Part shown: in pieces, positions 1 to 5,824 of the stretch
Layout: each line of letters starts with the position of its first letter
Numbering within the stretch: position 1 is the first letter of the stretch
Assembly: GCA_030610965.1 (NCBI GenBank)
Contig: JAUWQU010000244.1
Location: 1 to 6,279 of the forward strand
Direction: 5' to 3'
Source: Phycisphaerae bacterium
GTDB lineage: Bacteria; Planctomycetota; Phycisphaerae; SM23-33
Length of the DNA: 6,279 nt
Made by a program: the position numbers and the translations under genes
Notes under the pieces: model-generated
The model's database searches: none
Told to the model about the DNA's origin: nothing
What the model saw: the letters and a program-made list of their open reading frames with translations, nothing else

Positions 1-1
1 G

Positions 2-1402
2 TCCCTCGCCGCCGGCGCCGCTGCCGCGATGCTTGCCCGGCCGGGATGGGCCCGCGCCGCCGAAGACAGGCCCAAGCCCAACTTCGTCGTCATCTTTGCC
101 GACGATCAGGGCTACGGCGATCTCGCCTGCTATGGCGCGACGAAGATCAAGACCCCCAACATAGACCGCATGGCCGCCGAGGGAATGAAGTTCACGGACT
201 TCTACGTCTCGACGCCGGTCTGCACGCCCACGCGAAGCTCGCTCATGACGGGCTGCTACCCCAGGCGAATCGGCCTGGAAAAACACGTCCTGTTCCCCAA
301 CTCGACCATAGGCCTGAACCCGGACGAGATCACCATAGCCGAGTTGCTCAAGGCACAGGGCTACGCGACGGCCTGCATCGGCAAGTGGCACCTCGGGCAC
401 CATAATAAGTTCCTGCCCACGCGCCAGGGGTTCGACTCGTACTTCGGCATCCCGTTTTCCAACGACATGTCGCTGCCTGCCAACATGGCCTTCGCCAAGG
501 ACGTCAAGCTCGCCGAAGGACTGGACGTCGAGAAGCTCAAGGCCGGCGGCAAGGCCCGCAGCACCGTACCGCTCATGCGCAACGAGGAGGTCATCGAGTA
601 CCCCGTCGATCAGTCAACGCTTACCGAGCGATACACGGCCGAGGCGTGCAAGTTCATCGCCGCCAACAAGGACAAGCCGTTCTTCCTTTATCTGCCGCAC
701 ACCATGCCCCACTACCCTCTGCACGTCTCGGAGAAGTTCAAGGGCAAGAGCGAGGGCAAGCTGTTCGGCGATGTCATCGAGTGCCTCGACTGGAGCACGG
801 GGCAGATACTCCAGGCCCTCAAGGAAAGCAGCATCGACGAGCGGACATTGGTGATTTACACGTCCGACAACGGCCCCGCCGCCGGCTCGGCCGGGCCGCT
901 GAAGGGCAGGAAAGGCTCGCCCTGGGAAGGCGGCGTGCGAGAGCCGTGCCTCATGCGCTGGCCCGGCAAAGTGCCCGCCGGGGCCGTCTGCAAGGAGATA
1001 GCAACCATAATGGACGTCCTGCCGACGCTGGCCAAATTAGCCGGCACGGCCGCTCCGACAGACCGCGTCATCGACGGCAAGGACATCTGGCCGCTGGTGA
1101 GCGGACAAGCGGGCGCCAAGACGCCGCATGAGGCCTTCTTCTACCATACCCCCTGGGGCAAGCTGGCCGCGGTGCGCAGCGGCAAATGGAAGCTGCATAT
1201 CGTCCCACAAAGAAACCGGGCCAAGAGGGACAAGAAGAAGGCTCCGCCATTCAAGCCGACGCTCTACGATCTCGATGCCGACCTCGGCGAAACCAACAAC
1301 GTCGCCGCCCAGAACCCCGACGTGGTGAAGCGCCTGACGGACCTGCTGGAGAAGTTCGACGCCGAAATCAAGGCCAACTCCCGACCGGTGGGAAAGATCT
1401 GA
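2..1402 (+). CDS. Exported Cys-type sulfatase (arylsulfatase A-like), 5' end missing
   Basis: Type I sulfatase that hydrolyses a sulfate ester, probably outside the cytoplasm; the substrate cannot be read from sequence. The frame is open to the left edge. The ATG at 29 is probably internal, because the residues before it (SLAAGAAAA) and after it (MLARPGWARA) read as the hydrophobic core and AxA cleavage site of a Tat-like signal whose twin-arginine part lies outside the window. Numbering from that ATG: D25-D26 in FADDQGYGD bind metal; C65 in CTPTRSSLMTG is the C-x-P-x-R cysteine that becomes formylglycine; GKWHLG (118-123) is the second signature; D280-N281 in TSDNG are metal ligands; GPLKGRKGSPWEGGVREP follows. 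The C-terminus has the usual LYDLDADLGETNNVA stretch. The order CTPTR, GKWHLG, LPTRQGFDSYFGIPFSND resembles arylsulfatase A. A formylglycine-generating enzyme must be encoded elsewhere. The family call is firm; the subfamily is tentative. Confidence 0.95.
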   Translation, partial: SLAAGAAAAMLARPGWARAAEDRPKPNFVVIFADDQGYGDLACYGATKIKTPNIDRMAAEGMKFTDFYVSTPVCTPTRSSLMTGCYPRRIGLEKHVLFPNSTIGLNPDEITIAELLKAQGYATACIGKWHLGHHNKFLPTRQGFDSYFGIPFSNDMSLPANMAFAKDVKLAEGLDVEKLKAGGKARSTVPLMRNEEVIEYPVDQSTLTERYTAEACKFIAANKDKPFFLYLPHTMPHYPLHVSEKFKGKSEGKLFGDVIECLDWSTGQILQALKESSIDERTLVIYTSDNGPAAGSAGPLKGRKGSPWEGGVREPCLMRWPGKVPAGAVCKEIATIMDVLPTLAKLAGTAAPTDRVIDGKDIWPLVSGQAGAKTPHEAFFYHTPWGKLAAVRSGKWKLHIVPQRNRAKRDKKKAPPFKPTLYDLDADLGETNNVAAQNPDVVKRLTDLLEKFDAEIKANSRPVGKI

Positions 1403-1417
1403 CGCGATTTCCAGCGC

Positions 1418-1447
1418 TTGACGAATGCGAGGTCCGTCCCTTACATT
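1418..1447 (+). promoter_or_regulatory. Candidate sigma70-type promoter for top6B
   Basis: TTGACG at 1418-1423 (5 of 6 to the -35 consensus) is followed after 18 bp by TACATT at 1442-1447 (4 of 6 to the -10 consensus). Transcription would start near 1454 and give a leader of about 36 nt that keeps the ribosome binding site of the 1490 start. A 6-bp inverted repeat, CGAATG at 1422-1427 and CATTCG at 1444-1449, overlaps both promoter boxes and could be a weak operator. This is prediction from sequence only. Confidence 0.45.
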
Positions 1448-1474
1448 CGCACAGTAAAACATGCTGCCCCCACC

Positions 1475-1480
1475 GGAGAA
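1475..1480 (+). promoter_or_regulatory. Ribosome binding site that fixes the top6B start at 1490
   Basis: GGAGAA lies 9 nt before the ATG at 1490. A TTG in the same frame at 1418 would add 24 residues (MTNARSVPYI...), but it has no such site, overlaps the candidate -35 box, and the added residues are unlike topoisomerase VI. Confidence 0.7.
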
Positions 1481-1489
1481 ACGCCAGGG

Positions 1490-3322
1490 ATGGCAAAGAA
1501 GAAGACTCCCGCGCCCAAGCCCAAACGCGCAGCCAAGCCAAAGGCGGCGCCGAAGCTTAAGCCCCGGCCCAAGACCAAGAAGCCCCCCGCCGCCAAGCCC
1601 GCAGCCACCGCCAAGCCGGCCACGCGGCGACGCAAGAGCAGCGCCGGCTACGCCACGGCCGAGTCCATGGCCAAGAGCCAGCGGAACATCTCCATCAGCG
1701 AGTTCTTCGCCAAGAACCGCCACCTGCTGGGCTTCGACAATCCGCGAAAGGCCCTGCTGACGACCATCAAGGAGGCCGTCGACAACGCGCTGGACGCCTG
1801 CGAGGAAGCGGGCATCCTGCCTCTTGTGAATATCCGCATCGAGCAGCTCACCGAGACGCACTTTCGCGCGTCCGTGCAGGACAACGGGCCCGGCATCGTC
1901 CGCAAGCAGATCCCCAACATATTCGGCAAGTTGCTCTACGGCAGCAAGTTCCACCGCCTGCGGATGAGTCGCGGCCAGCAGGGAATCGGCATCTCGGCCG
2001 CGGGAATGTACGGCGTGCTGACCACCGGCGTGCCGGTGAGAATCATCTCCCGCACGAGCTCCCGCCAGGCGGCACACATGTACCAGTTGCAGATCGACAC
2101 CCGCCAGAACAAGCCGAACATCGTCCGCGAGGACGTCGTCGAGTGGGATGCCCCGCACGGCACGCGTGTGGAGATCGAGCTTGAGGCCCGCTACCAGCGA
2201 GGCCGGCAGAGCGTGGACGACTACCTCCAGCAGACTGCGATCGCCAACCCGCACGTGACGATTCACTACCACCAGCCCGATGGCAAGACGATTGCGTACA
2301 AGGCGTCGGTGGACGCCCTGCCGCCGATTGCCAAGGCCATCCGCCCGCACCCCTACGGAATCGAGTTGGGGGTGATGCTGAAGATGATGTCGGACTCCAA
2401 GGCGCGAACGACGCAGAAGTTCCTGACAGGCGAGTTCTCCCGCGTCTCGGCCCGCGTGGCACAGGAGATATGCAAGCGGGCAGGGGCCAACCCCGCCGCC
2501 AGGCCGAGCCGGCTGGGCAACGAGTCCGCAAAGGCCATCTACCACGCCATCCAGGAAACCAGGATCATGGCGCCCGCCACCGACTGCGTGGTGCCCATCG
2601 GCGAGGAAAAGCTGCTAGCCGGATTGCGGCAGGTGGTGGACGCCGCGTTCTACACGGCCGTGACGCGAAGCCCGGCCGTCTACCGCGGCAACCCGTTCAT
2701 CATCGAGGCGGCAATGGCCTACGGGCACCCCGCAGGCGACGTGCCGCCCGGCGAGGCCGGCGCGGCCCCGGTCCCGGCCGCCGCGAAAGCCCCCGCCGCC
2801 CATGACGACGAGGCCGAGCCCGAAGCCAGGAAGGAAACCCCCGGCGCCGGCAAGGGCAGCGACGACGGCCAGCTCGCCCGCCTCATCCGCTTCGCCAACC
2901 GCGTGCCGCTGCAATACCAGCAGTCCGGGTGCGCGGCCTACAAGTCAGTCGTCGGCCTGAACTGGCGAAGCTACGGGCTGGGCCAGGGCCGGGGCGCACT
3001 GCCGTCTGGCCCGGTGACAATCGTGATACACATGGCCTCGGTCTGGGTGCCGTTCACCAGCGAGTCCAAGGAAGCCATCGCGAGCTATCCCGAGATCCTC
3101 AAGGAACTCCGCCTCGCCCTGCAAGATTGCGGCCGGCGCTTAAGCCAGCACATTCGCCGCGTCGTCCGCCACAAGCAGGAACTGAAGAAGCGCAGCTACA
3201 TCGAGAAATACATCCCCGCCATCGGCGAAGCCCTGCGCGACATCCTGGGCCTCAAGGAAAAACAAGTCAGCCGGATGTGCGAAGACCTGCGCGACGTGCT
3301 GGAGCGAAGCAGGAAGATGTGA
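1490..3322 (+). CDS. top6B: DNA topoisomerase VI subunit B (type IIB, GHKL ATPase) with basic N-terminal tail
   Basis: ATP-binding subunit of topoisomerase VI. In the A2B2 enzyme it dimerises on ATP and drives strand passage through the break made by the Spo11-like A subunit. The product is 610 aa. Residues 2-50 are a Lys/Pro/Ala/Arg tail like histone H1. The GHKL fold follows (about 65-275): FFAKNRHLLGFDNP (72-85), N box KEAVDNALDA with E95 and N99, DNGPG (131-135), and the glycine-rich RGQQGIGISAAG (161-172). An H2TH-like segment covers about 280-365. The transducer (about 366-560) contains TRSPAVYRGNPFI, LIRFANRVPLQYQ and PFTSESKEAIA with switch lysine K527. An Ala/Pro/acidic insert at about 414-460 splits the transducer. 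The C-terminus (EKYIPAIGEALRDILG) is family-typical. The gene sits 87 nt after the sulfatase, probably on its own promoter. In many archaea the A gene is adjacent; here the next gene is convergent and unrelated. All key motifs are intact, so I expect it to be functional. Confidence 0.96.
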   Translation: MAKKKTPAPKPKRAAKPKAAPKLKPRPKTKKPPAAKPAATAKPATRRRKSSAGYATAESMAKSQRNISISEFFAKNRHLLGFDNPRKALLTTIKEAVDNALDACEEAGILPLVNIRIEQLTETHFRASVQDNGPGIVRKQIPNIFGKLLYGSKFHRLRMSRGQQGIGISAAGMYGVLTTGVPVRIISRTSSRQAAHMYQLQIDTRQNKPNIVREDVVEWDAPHGTRVEIELEARYQRGRQSVDDYLQQTAIANPHVTIHYHQPDGKTIAYKASVDALPPIAKAIRPHPYGIELGVMLKMMSDSKARTTQKFLTGEFSRVSARVAQEICKRAGANPAARPSRLGNESAKAIYHAIQETRIMAPATDCVVPIGEEKLLAGLRQVVDAAFYTAVTRSPAVYRGNPFIIEAAMAYGHPAGDVPPGEAGAAPVPAAAKAPAAHDDEAEPEARKETPGAGKGSDDGQLARLIRFANRVPLQYQQSGCAAYKSVVGLNWRSYGLGQGRGALPSGPVTIVIHMASVWVPFTSESKEAIASYPEILKELRLALQDCGRRLSQHIRRVVRHKQELKKRSYIEKYIPAIGEALRDILGLKEKQVSRMCEDLRDVLERSRKM

Positions 3323-3389
3323 GGCCTGCGCAGGAAAGGGATGCAGAGGGACAGGCAAAGGCTGCTTTATCAATGAAGTAGCTTGTCCG

Positions 3390-3878
3390 TTATCGCTCCG
3401 TTTCTGATCCAATCCGCGCCGCCGATTGGAGAAACTCGGCACTGTCGGGCAGGTCGTCGATCGGCTGGCGGGCGGCGAAGGTGGCGTCTACTTCGTGCCA
3501 GTATTCGATGCGGTCCTGGCCGTACTGCCAGCAGAGGCATATTTCCCGCCCGGCGGCAAATGAGGGGAAGTCCACCACGCCGAGGGCCCAGTCTTTGAGC
3601 TCCACGCCCACGTCGTCCAGTTCGTCCAGGCAAGTTCGCAGCCGGCCGGCCGAGCGAATCAGGTCCATCCGGGTCAGATCGCTCTGCTTGGCGGCACCGG
3701 CTTCCTCGGCCGCCTCGAGCTGCTCCTGCAACTCGATCATCCGCGAGTACTCGAATATCACGTCGGTAACGATCCGCTTTACCAGAATCAGCGCGCGGTG
3801 GGCCTCGGGCAGGCTGAACACCCGCTTGGGCCTTGTCTCGCTTTGGCGTCGTTGCGAATGGCGCTTGGTCTTGCTCAC
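3390..3878 (-). CDS. DUF2203 family protein
   Basis: Small soluble cytoplasmic protein of 162 aa; the DUF2203 family has no established function that I know of. It starts with GTG, chosen because AGGAG lies 7 nt upstream. Residues 1-20 are a basic, polar tail. The family pattern follows: FSLPEAHRAL (21-30), a helical, probably coiled-coil stretch (about 32-90, rich in Glu, Leu and Ala), GVELKD (91-96), VDFPS (102-106), REICLCWQYG (111-120) and YWHEVDATFAARQPI (126-140). This last segment, an aromatic-rich block ending in G/A-R-Q-P, is the most conserved part of the family. The length is normal for the family. It is convergent with top6B (67 nt between stops) and divergent from truB, so neighbours give no functional hint. 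There is no signal peptide or membrane segment. Confidence 0.88.
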   Translation of the reverse strand: MSKTKRHSQRRQSETRPKRVFSLPEAHRALILVKRIVTDVIFEYSRMIELQEQLEAAEEAGAAKQSDLTRMDLIRSAGRLRTCLDELDDVGVELKDWALGVVDFPSFAAGREICLCWQYGQDRIEYWHEVDATFAARQPIDDLPDSAEFLQSAARIGSETER

Positions 3879-3885
3879 CGGGATA

Positions 3886-3890
3886 CTCCT
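3886..3890 (-). promoter_or_regulatory. Ribosome binding site deciding the GTG start of the DUF2203 gene
   Basis: On the minus strand AGGAG (plus strand CTCCT) is followed by 7 nt and then GTG at 3878-3876. No ATG in frame near this point has a comparable site. Confidence 0.75.
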
Positions 3891-4132
3891 GTTACATCAT
3901 ACGTCAGTAAAGACACGCACCTGGCCGGATTCGTTAGCGAAGACCCGACACAGGCGTGCTCAGGTCTTATCGGCCAAGTCCCCGGCCGGGCATGAAGGAA
4001 GGTTCCAAACAGTGCTAAAAAGGGGCGAATTGGGGCCCCGACGTGGTGGCGGCGACGACGCGAGGCGATTTTTTCTTCCTTCGTCACCGTATCGCGGCCG
4101 CACCCATTCTCGCCGCTGGCGTTGATTGCACT

Positions 4133-4160
4133 TTGCCGGGCCGGGGCCGCAGCTTATGCT
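4133..4160 (+). promoter_or_regulatory. Candidate truB promoter giving a leaderless mRNA
   Basis: TTGCCG at 4133-4138 and TATGCT at 4155-4160 are separated by 16 bp. The -10-like hexamer ends 6 nt before the ATG at 4167, so transcription would begin at or next to the start codon. GAGG at 4161-4164 is only 2 nt from the ATG, too close for a normal Shine-Dalgarno site. The match to consensus is modest. Confidence 0.35.
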
Positions 4161-4166
4161 GAGGTC

Positions 4167-5033
4167 ATGTTCGGATTCTTCGCTATAGACAAGCCGGCCG
4201 GGCCTACGAGCCATGACATCGTCGCGGGCGTGCGGCGCCGGCTCGGCCGGGGTGTGAAGGTCGGCCATGCCGGGACGCTAGACCCGTTCGCCCAGGGCGT
4301 GCTGGTTATCTGCGTCGGGCGCGCCACGCGGCTGGCTGACTACGTCCAGGCCCAGCCCAAGCGATACCTCGCCGTCGTGCGCCTCGGCGCGACGAGCACA
4401 ACAGACGACCCCGAGGGCGAGATCATGCCGGTGCCGTCGGCGACCCCGCCGGACGAGGCTGACGTGCGGTGCGTCGGCGCGACGTTCGTTGGCGAGATCG
4501 ACCAGGTCCCCCCCGCCCACTCGGCCGTACACGTTGACGGACAGCGGGCCTACAAGCTCGCCCGGGCCGGCAAGGACGTTGCGCTAGCCGGCAGGCCCGT
4601 GGTGATCCACTCTATCGACGTGCTGCGATGGGACTGGCCCCGCCTGGAACTCGACATCCGCTGCGGCAGCGGGACGTACATACGCGCCCTTGCCCGGGAC
4701 ATCGGCGCGGCCCTGCAAACCGGCGGCTATTGCGAGGCCCTGACCCGCTCGGCCGTGGGGGGCTTCGAGCTTGCCCGCGCCGTCGCCCCCGACGCCCTGG
4801 ACGCCGAGGGCGACCTGCTGGGGCCGACACTGGCACTTGGCGAAATGCCGCGAGTGGTCATGAACGAGTCGCAGCGGGCGCGCCTGCGTAACGGAAGCCT
4901 GATCGATCTGCCGGAGCCGGTTTGCGGCGACGAGATCGCCCTGCTCGACGGCGAAGGCAACCTGCTCGCCCTGACCCGGCCCCGCGCCCGCGGCTGGAAG
5001 CTTCAGCCGACGAAGGTGTTCGTCAGGGAGTGA
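4167..5033 (+). CDS. truB: tRNA pseudouridine(55) synthase TruB
   Basis: Converts U55 to pseudouridine in the T-psi-C loop of tRNAs in the cytoplasm. The product is 288 aa, slightly shorter than E. coli TruB (314 aa). MFGFFAIDKPAGPTSHD (1-17) is the family N-terminus. GHAGTLDPFAQGVL holds the catalytic aspartate D39. KRYLAVVRLG (65-74) carries the active-site tyrosine Y67. QVPPAHSAVHVDGQRAY (113-129) and SGTYIRALARDIG (168-180, with R173) complete the active site. The C-terminal part (about 230-288, ending LQPTKVFVRE) is a small TruB-C/PUA-like domain. The ATG at 4167 is chosen because the family homology begins right there. An in-frame TTG at 4122 would add 15 unrelated residues. In many bacteria truB lies in the nusA-infB-rbfA cluster or before ribF; none of those genes is present here. 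All catalytic residues are intact. Confidence 0.97.
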   Translation: MFGFFAIDKPAGPTSHDIVAGVRRRLGRGVKVGHAGTLDPFAQGVLVICVGRATRLADYVQAQPKRYLAVVRLGATSTTDDPEGEIMPVPSATPPDEADVRCVGATFVGEIDQVPPAHSAVHVDGQRAYKLARAGKDVALAGRPVVIHSIDVLRWDWPRLELDIRCGSGTYIRALARDIGAALQTGGYCEALTRSAVGGFELARAVAPDALDAEGDLLGPTLALGEMPRVVMNESQRARLRNGSLIDLPEPVCGDEIALLDGEGNLLALTRPRARGWKLQPTKVFVRE

Positions 5034-5041
5034 ACAGAAGG

Positions 5042-5069
5042 TCTTAGGCCTTAGCTCCTAGGTTCTAGG
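5042..5069 (+). repeat. Tandem heptamer array, consensus YYYTAGG
   Basis: Four 7-bp units lie in register: TCTTAGG, CCTTAGC, TCCTAGG and TTCTAGG. Two more units (CCTTAGG, TCTTAGG) occur in the opposite orientation at 5250-5237. The last two units also form the perfect inverted repeat CCTAG-GTT-CTAGG (5057-5069). CTAG is usually scarce in GC-rich bacteria, which makes the tract stand out from its surroundings. Confidence 0.6.
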
Positions 5070-5217
5070 GCGCGGATCCAAGCCCAGAGGTCTTATGCAC
5101 GAATCGCAGGTCGCCGGTCGCAAGTGCGAAGAAACCCCAGAACGTGCCCATGAGCCCCACGCAAGAGACCCAAAAGGTCGCCCAATGCCCATCGCGATAG
5201 GGCCTTACAACCTCCAC
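5065..5217 (-). CDS. Possible small hydrophobic protein inside the repeat element
   Basis: A minus-strand frame runs between the two inverted repeats. It is open from 5244 and its stop TAG (5067-5065) lies in the left repeat. The only plausible start is GTG at 5217, giving 50 codons (MEVVRPYRDGHWATFW...). The middle (residues about 12-33) is hydrophobic and aromatic enough to be one membrane segment, with WATFW and GTFWGFF forming an imperfect internal repeat. The polar end is DLRFVHKTSGLGSAP. No ribosome binding site precedes the GTG. I do not recognise a family. It may be chance coding potential of a repeat rather than a gene. Confidence 0.25.
   Translation of the reverse strand: MEVVRPYRDGHWATFWVSCVGLMGTFWGFFALATGDLRFVHKTSGLGSAP
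5101..5128 (+). repeat. Second short heptamer array, consensus nRGTCGC
   Basis: Inside the inverted-repeat element, GAATCGC, AGGTCGC, CGGTCGC and AAGTGCG follow one another in a 7-bp register. The middle two differ at one position and the outer two are more diverged. The period equals that of the tract at 5042-5069, but the unit is different. Confidence 0.45.
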
Positions 5218-5281
5218 CCATCGCCCGTAAGCGCGCCCTAAGACCTAAGGCATTGGAGTCCCTTTCCGCCCCCTGCGCAGC

Positions 5282-5308
5282 AAAAAGGGGTTGGCGGTCA
5301 ACCCCTTT
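5282..5308 (-). terminator. Intrinsic terminator of the PilZ gene
   Basis: A perfect 10-bp stem (5284-5293 with 5299-5308; AAAGGGGTTG and its complement) encloses a 5-nt loop. On the minus strand the distal arm runs into five T residues (plus-strand AAAAA at 5282-5286). On the plus strand no T run follows, so it acts mainly on transcripts from the PilZ gene, whose stop is 49 nt upstream. Confidence 0.8.
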
Positions 5309-5357
5309 GACGCTTCCCAGCGTTGTTGGCCCTAAGTTTATTCCAGGCCGCGGGTGA

Positions 5358-5729
5358 TCAGGCGGCGACGGCCTGCGTGGTTGCGTTTACGGTGCTGCGA
5401 GAGTAGCGGTAGGCCTCACCGACGTACGGGGCGTCGAAGGCGAAGCCGACGCTGTAGCCCTCGTCGGCCTGGCGGCAGCGGACAATCGTGGCGTACACGT
5501 TACGTCGGCCGCCGCCGGCGGGGATAGGCAGATTCAGCACGATGCGCTGGCCCGGATAGTGCGGCCGGGTGCTGTAAGCACCAAGTCCGCCGCGGGATAT
5601 GTCTCGCATGTGAAGTGAGTCCACCACGTCGCCTCCGTCGGGGTCCAGACGGATGCAGCCCAGCGTCATTGCCAGGAGAGTCCGGGGGTGACGTCGGCGT
5701 TCCACGGGAAAGTCTTTTCGATTTGTCAT
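5358..5729 (-). CDS. Single-domain PilZ protein, putative c-di-GMP receptor
   Basis: A 123-aa protein consisting of almost nothing but a PilZ domain, which in this family binds the second messenger cyclic di-GMP and passes the signal to motility, secretion or polysaccharide machinery. Both ligand motifs are intact: RRHPR (12-16, the RxxxR motif) and DISRGG (43-48, the D/NxSxxG motif). Beta-strand-like segments follow (QRIVLNLPI, YATIVRCR) and the domain ends with YSVGFAF (92-98). Residues 104-123 form a short polar tail. The start at 5729 is chosen because AGGAG lies 7 nt upstream; a TTG at 5798 would add 23 residues unlike PilZ. No effector domain is fused and no cyclase or phosphodiesterase is adjacent, so the output pathway is unknown. 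Some PilZ domains do not bind c-di-GMP, but these residues suggest that this one does. Confidence 0.9.
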   Translation of the reverse strand: MTNRKDFPVERRRHPRTLLAMTLGCIRLDPDGGDVVDSLHMRDISRGGLGAYSTRPHYPGQRIVLNLPIPAGGGRRNVYATIVRCRQADEGYSVGFAFDAPYVGEAYRYSRSTVNATTQAVAA

Positions 5730-5736
5730 CGTAGCA

Positions 5737-5741
5737 CTCCT
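5737..5741 (-). promoter_or_regulatory. Ribosome binding site deciding the PilZ start
   Basis: Minus-strand AGGAG (plus CTCCT) lies 7 nt before the ATG at 5729-5727. It supports the 123-aa product over the longer frame that opens with TTG at 5798. Confidence 0.75.
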
Positions 5742-5824
5742 AGGCGCTTCACGGCCACTGCCTCTGCCGTGTCTTTGAGGACATCGACCGCCCCACAAAG
5801 CGCCTTAAATAACGCGCGAGATTT

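Larger units (their letters stand above)
3879..4166. other. Divergent intergenic region, 288 bp
   Basis: This region separates the divergent DUF2203 and truB genes and must hold both promoters. Visible elements are the DUF2203 ribosome binding site, a GC-rich stem (CGGCC, 8-nt loop, GGCCG) near 3970-3985, the palindrome GGGGCCCC at 4032-4039, a T6 run near 4070 with no convincing stem before it, and a promoter-like pair just before truB. Reading frames crossing it in either direction show no recognisable protein. No RNA gene was recognised. Confidence 0.6.
5039..5250. repeat. MITE-like inverted-repeat element after truB
   Basis: The ends are inverted copies of one another. TAGGTTCTAGGGCGCG at 5059-5074 matches the complement of 5232-5247 (TAGGTCTTAGGGCGCG) at 14 of 16 positions. 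In addition, AGGTCTTAGG at 5039-5048 is an exact inverted copy of CCTAAGACCT at 5237-5246. The enclosed segment of about 160 bp is non-repetitive except for a short heptamer run. The element starts 5 bp after the truB stop codon and ends about 30 bp before the PilZ terminator. No target-site duplication was seen. It may be a non-autonomous mobile element or a dispersed repeat; one copy alone cannot decide. Confidence 0.5.

Noticed and set aside
1037..2545. Open minus-strand frame of 502 codons opposite the sulfatase and top6B
   Set aside because: It is antisense to two well-supported genes, its low-complexity composition reflects their GC-rich codons, and it has no recognisable domain.
3349..3388. 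Stem GGACAGGC / GCTTGTCC between top6B and DUF2203 as a terminator
   Set aside because: The stem contains a G-U pair, the loop is 24 nt long and there is no T run on either strand. The nearby palindrome CCTGCGCAGG (3325-3334) also lacks a T run.
3896..3901. TATGAT on the minus strand as a -10 box for the DUF2203 gene
   Set aside because: Transcription would then start near 3889, inside the ribosome binding site, and no -35 box lies 16-18 bp upstream.
4060..4085. T6 run near 4070 as an intrinsic terminator
   Set aside because: No stable stem precedes it on the plus strand and no plus-strand gene ends upstream of it nearby.
4122..4166. TTG at 4122 as the truB start
   Set aside because: The 15 added residues are unlike TruB, and homology begins exactly at the ATG at 4167.
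3875..4268. Minus-strand frames across the DUF2203-truB gap
   Set aside because: They overlap the ribosome binding site and start of the DUF2203 gene or the start of truB, are Arg/Pro/Ser-rich, and match no known pattern.
5730..5798. Longer PilZ protein starting at TTG 5798
   Set aside because: The extension runs through the AGGAG site, and the added residues are Arg/Gly-rich and unrelated to PilZ.
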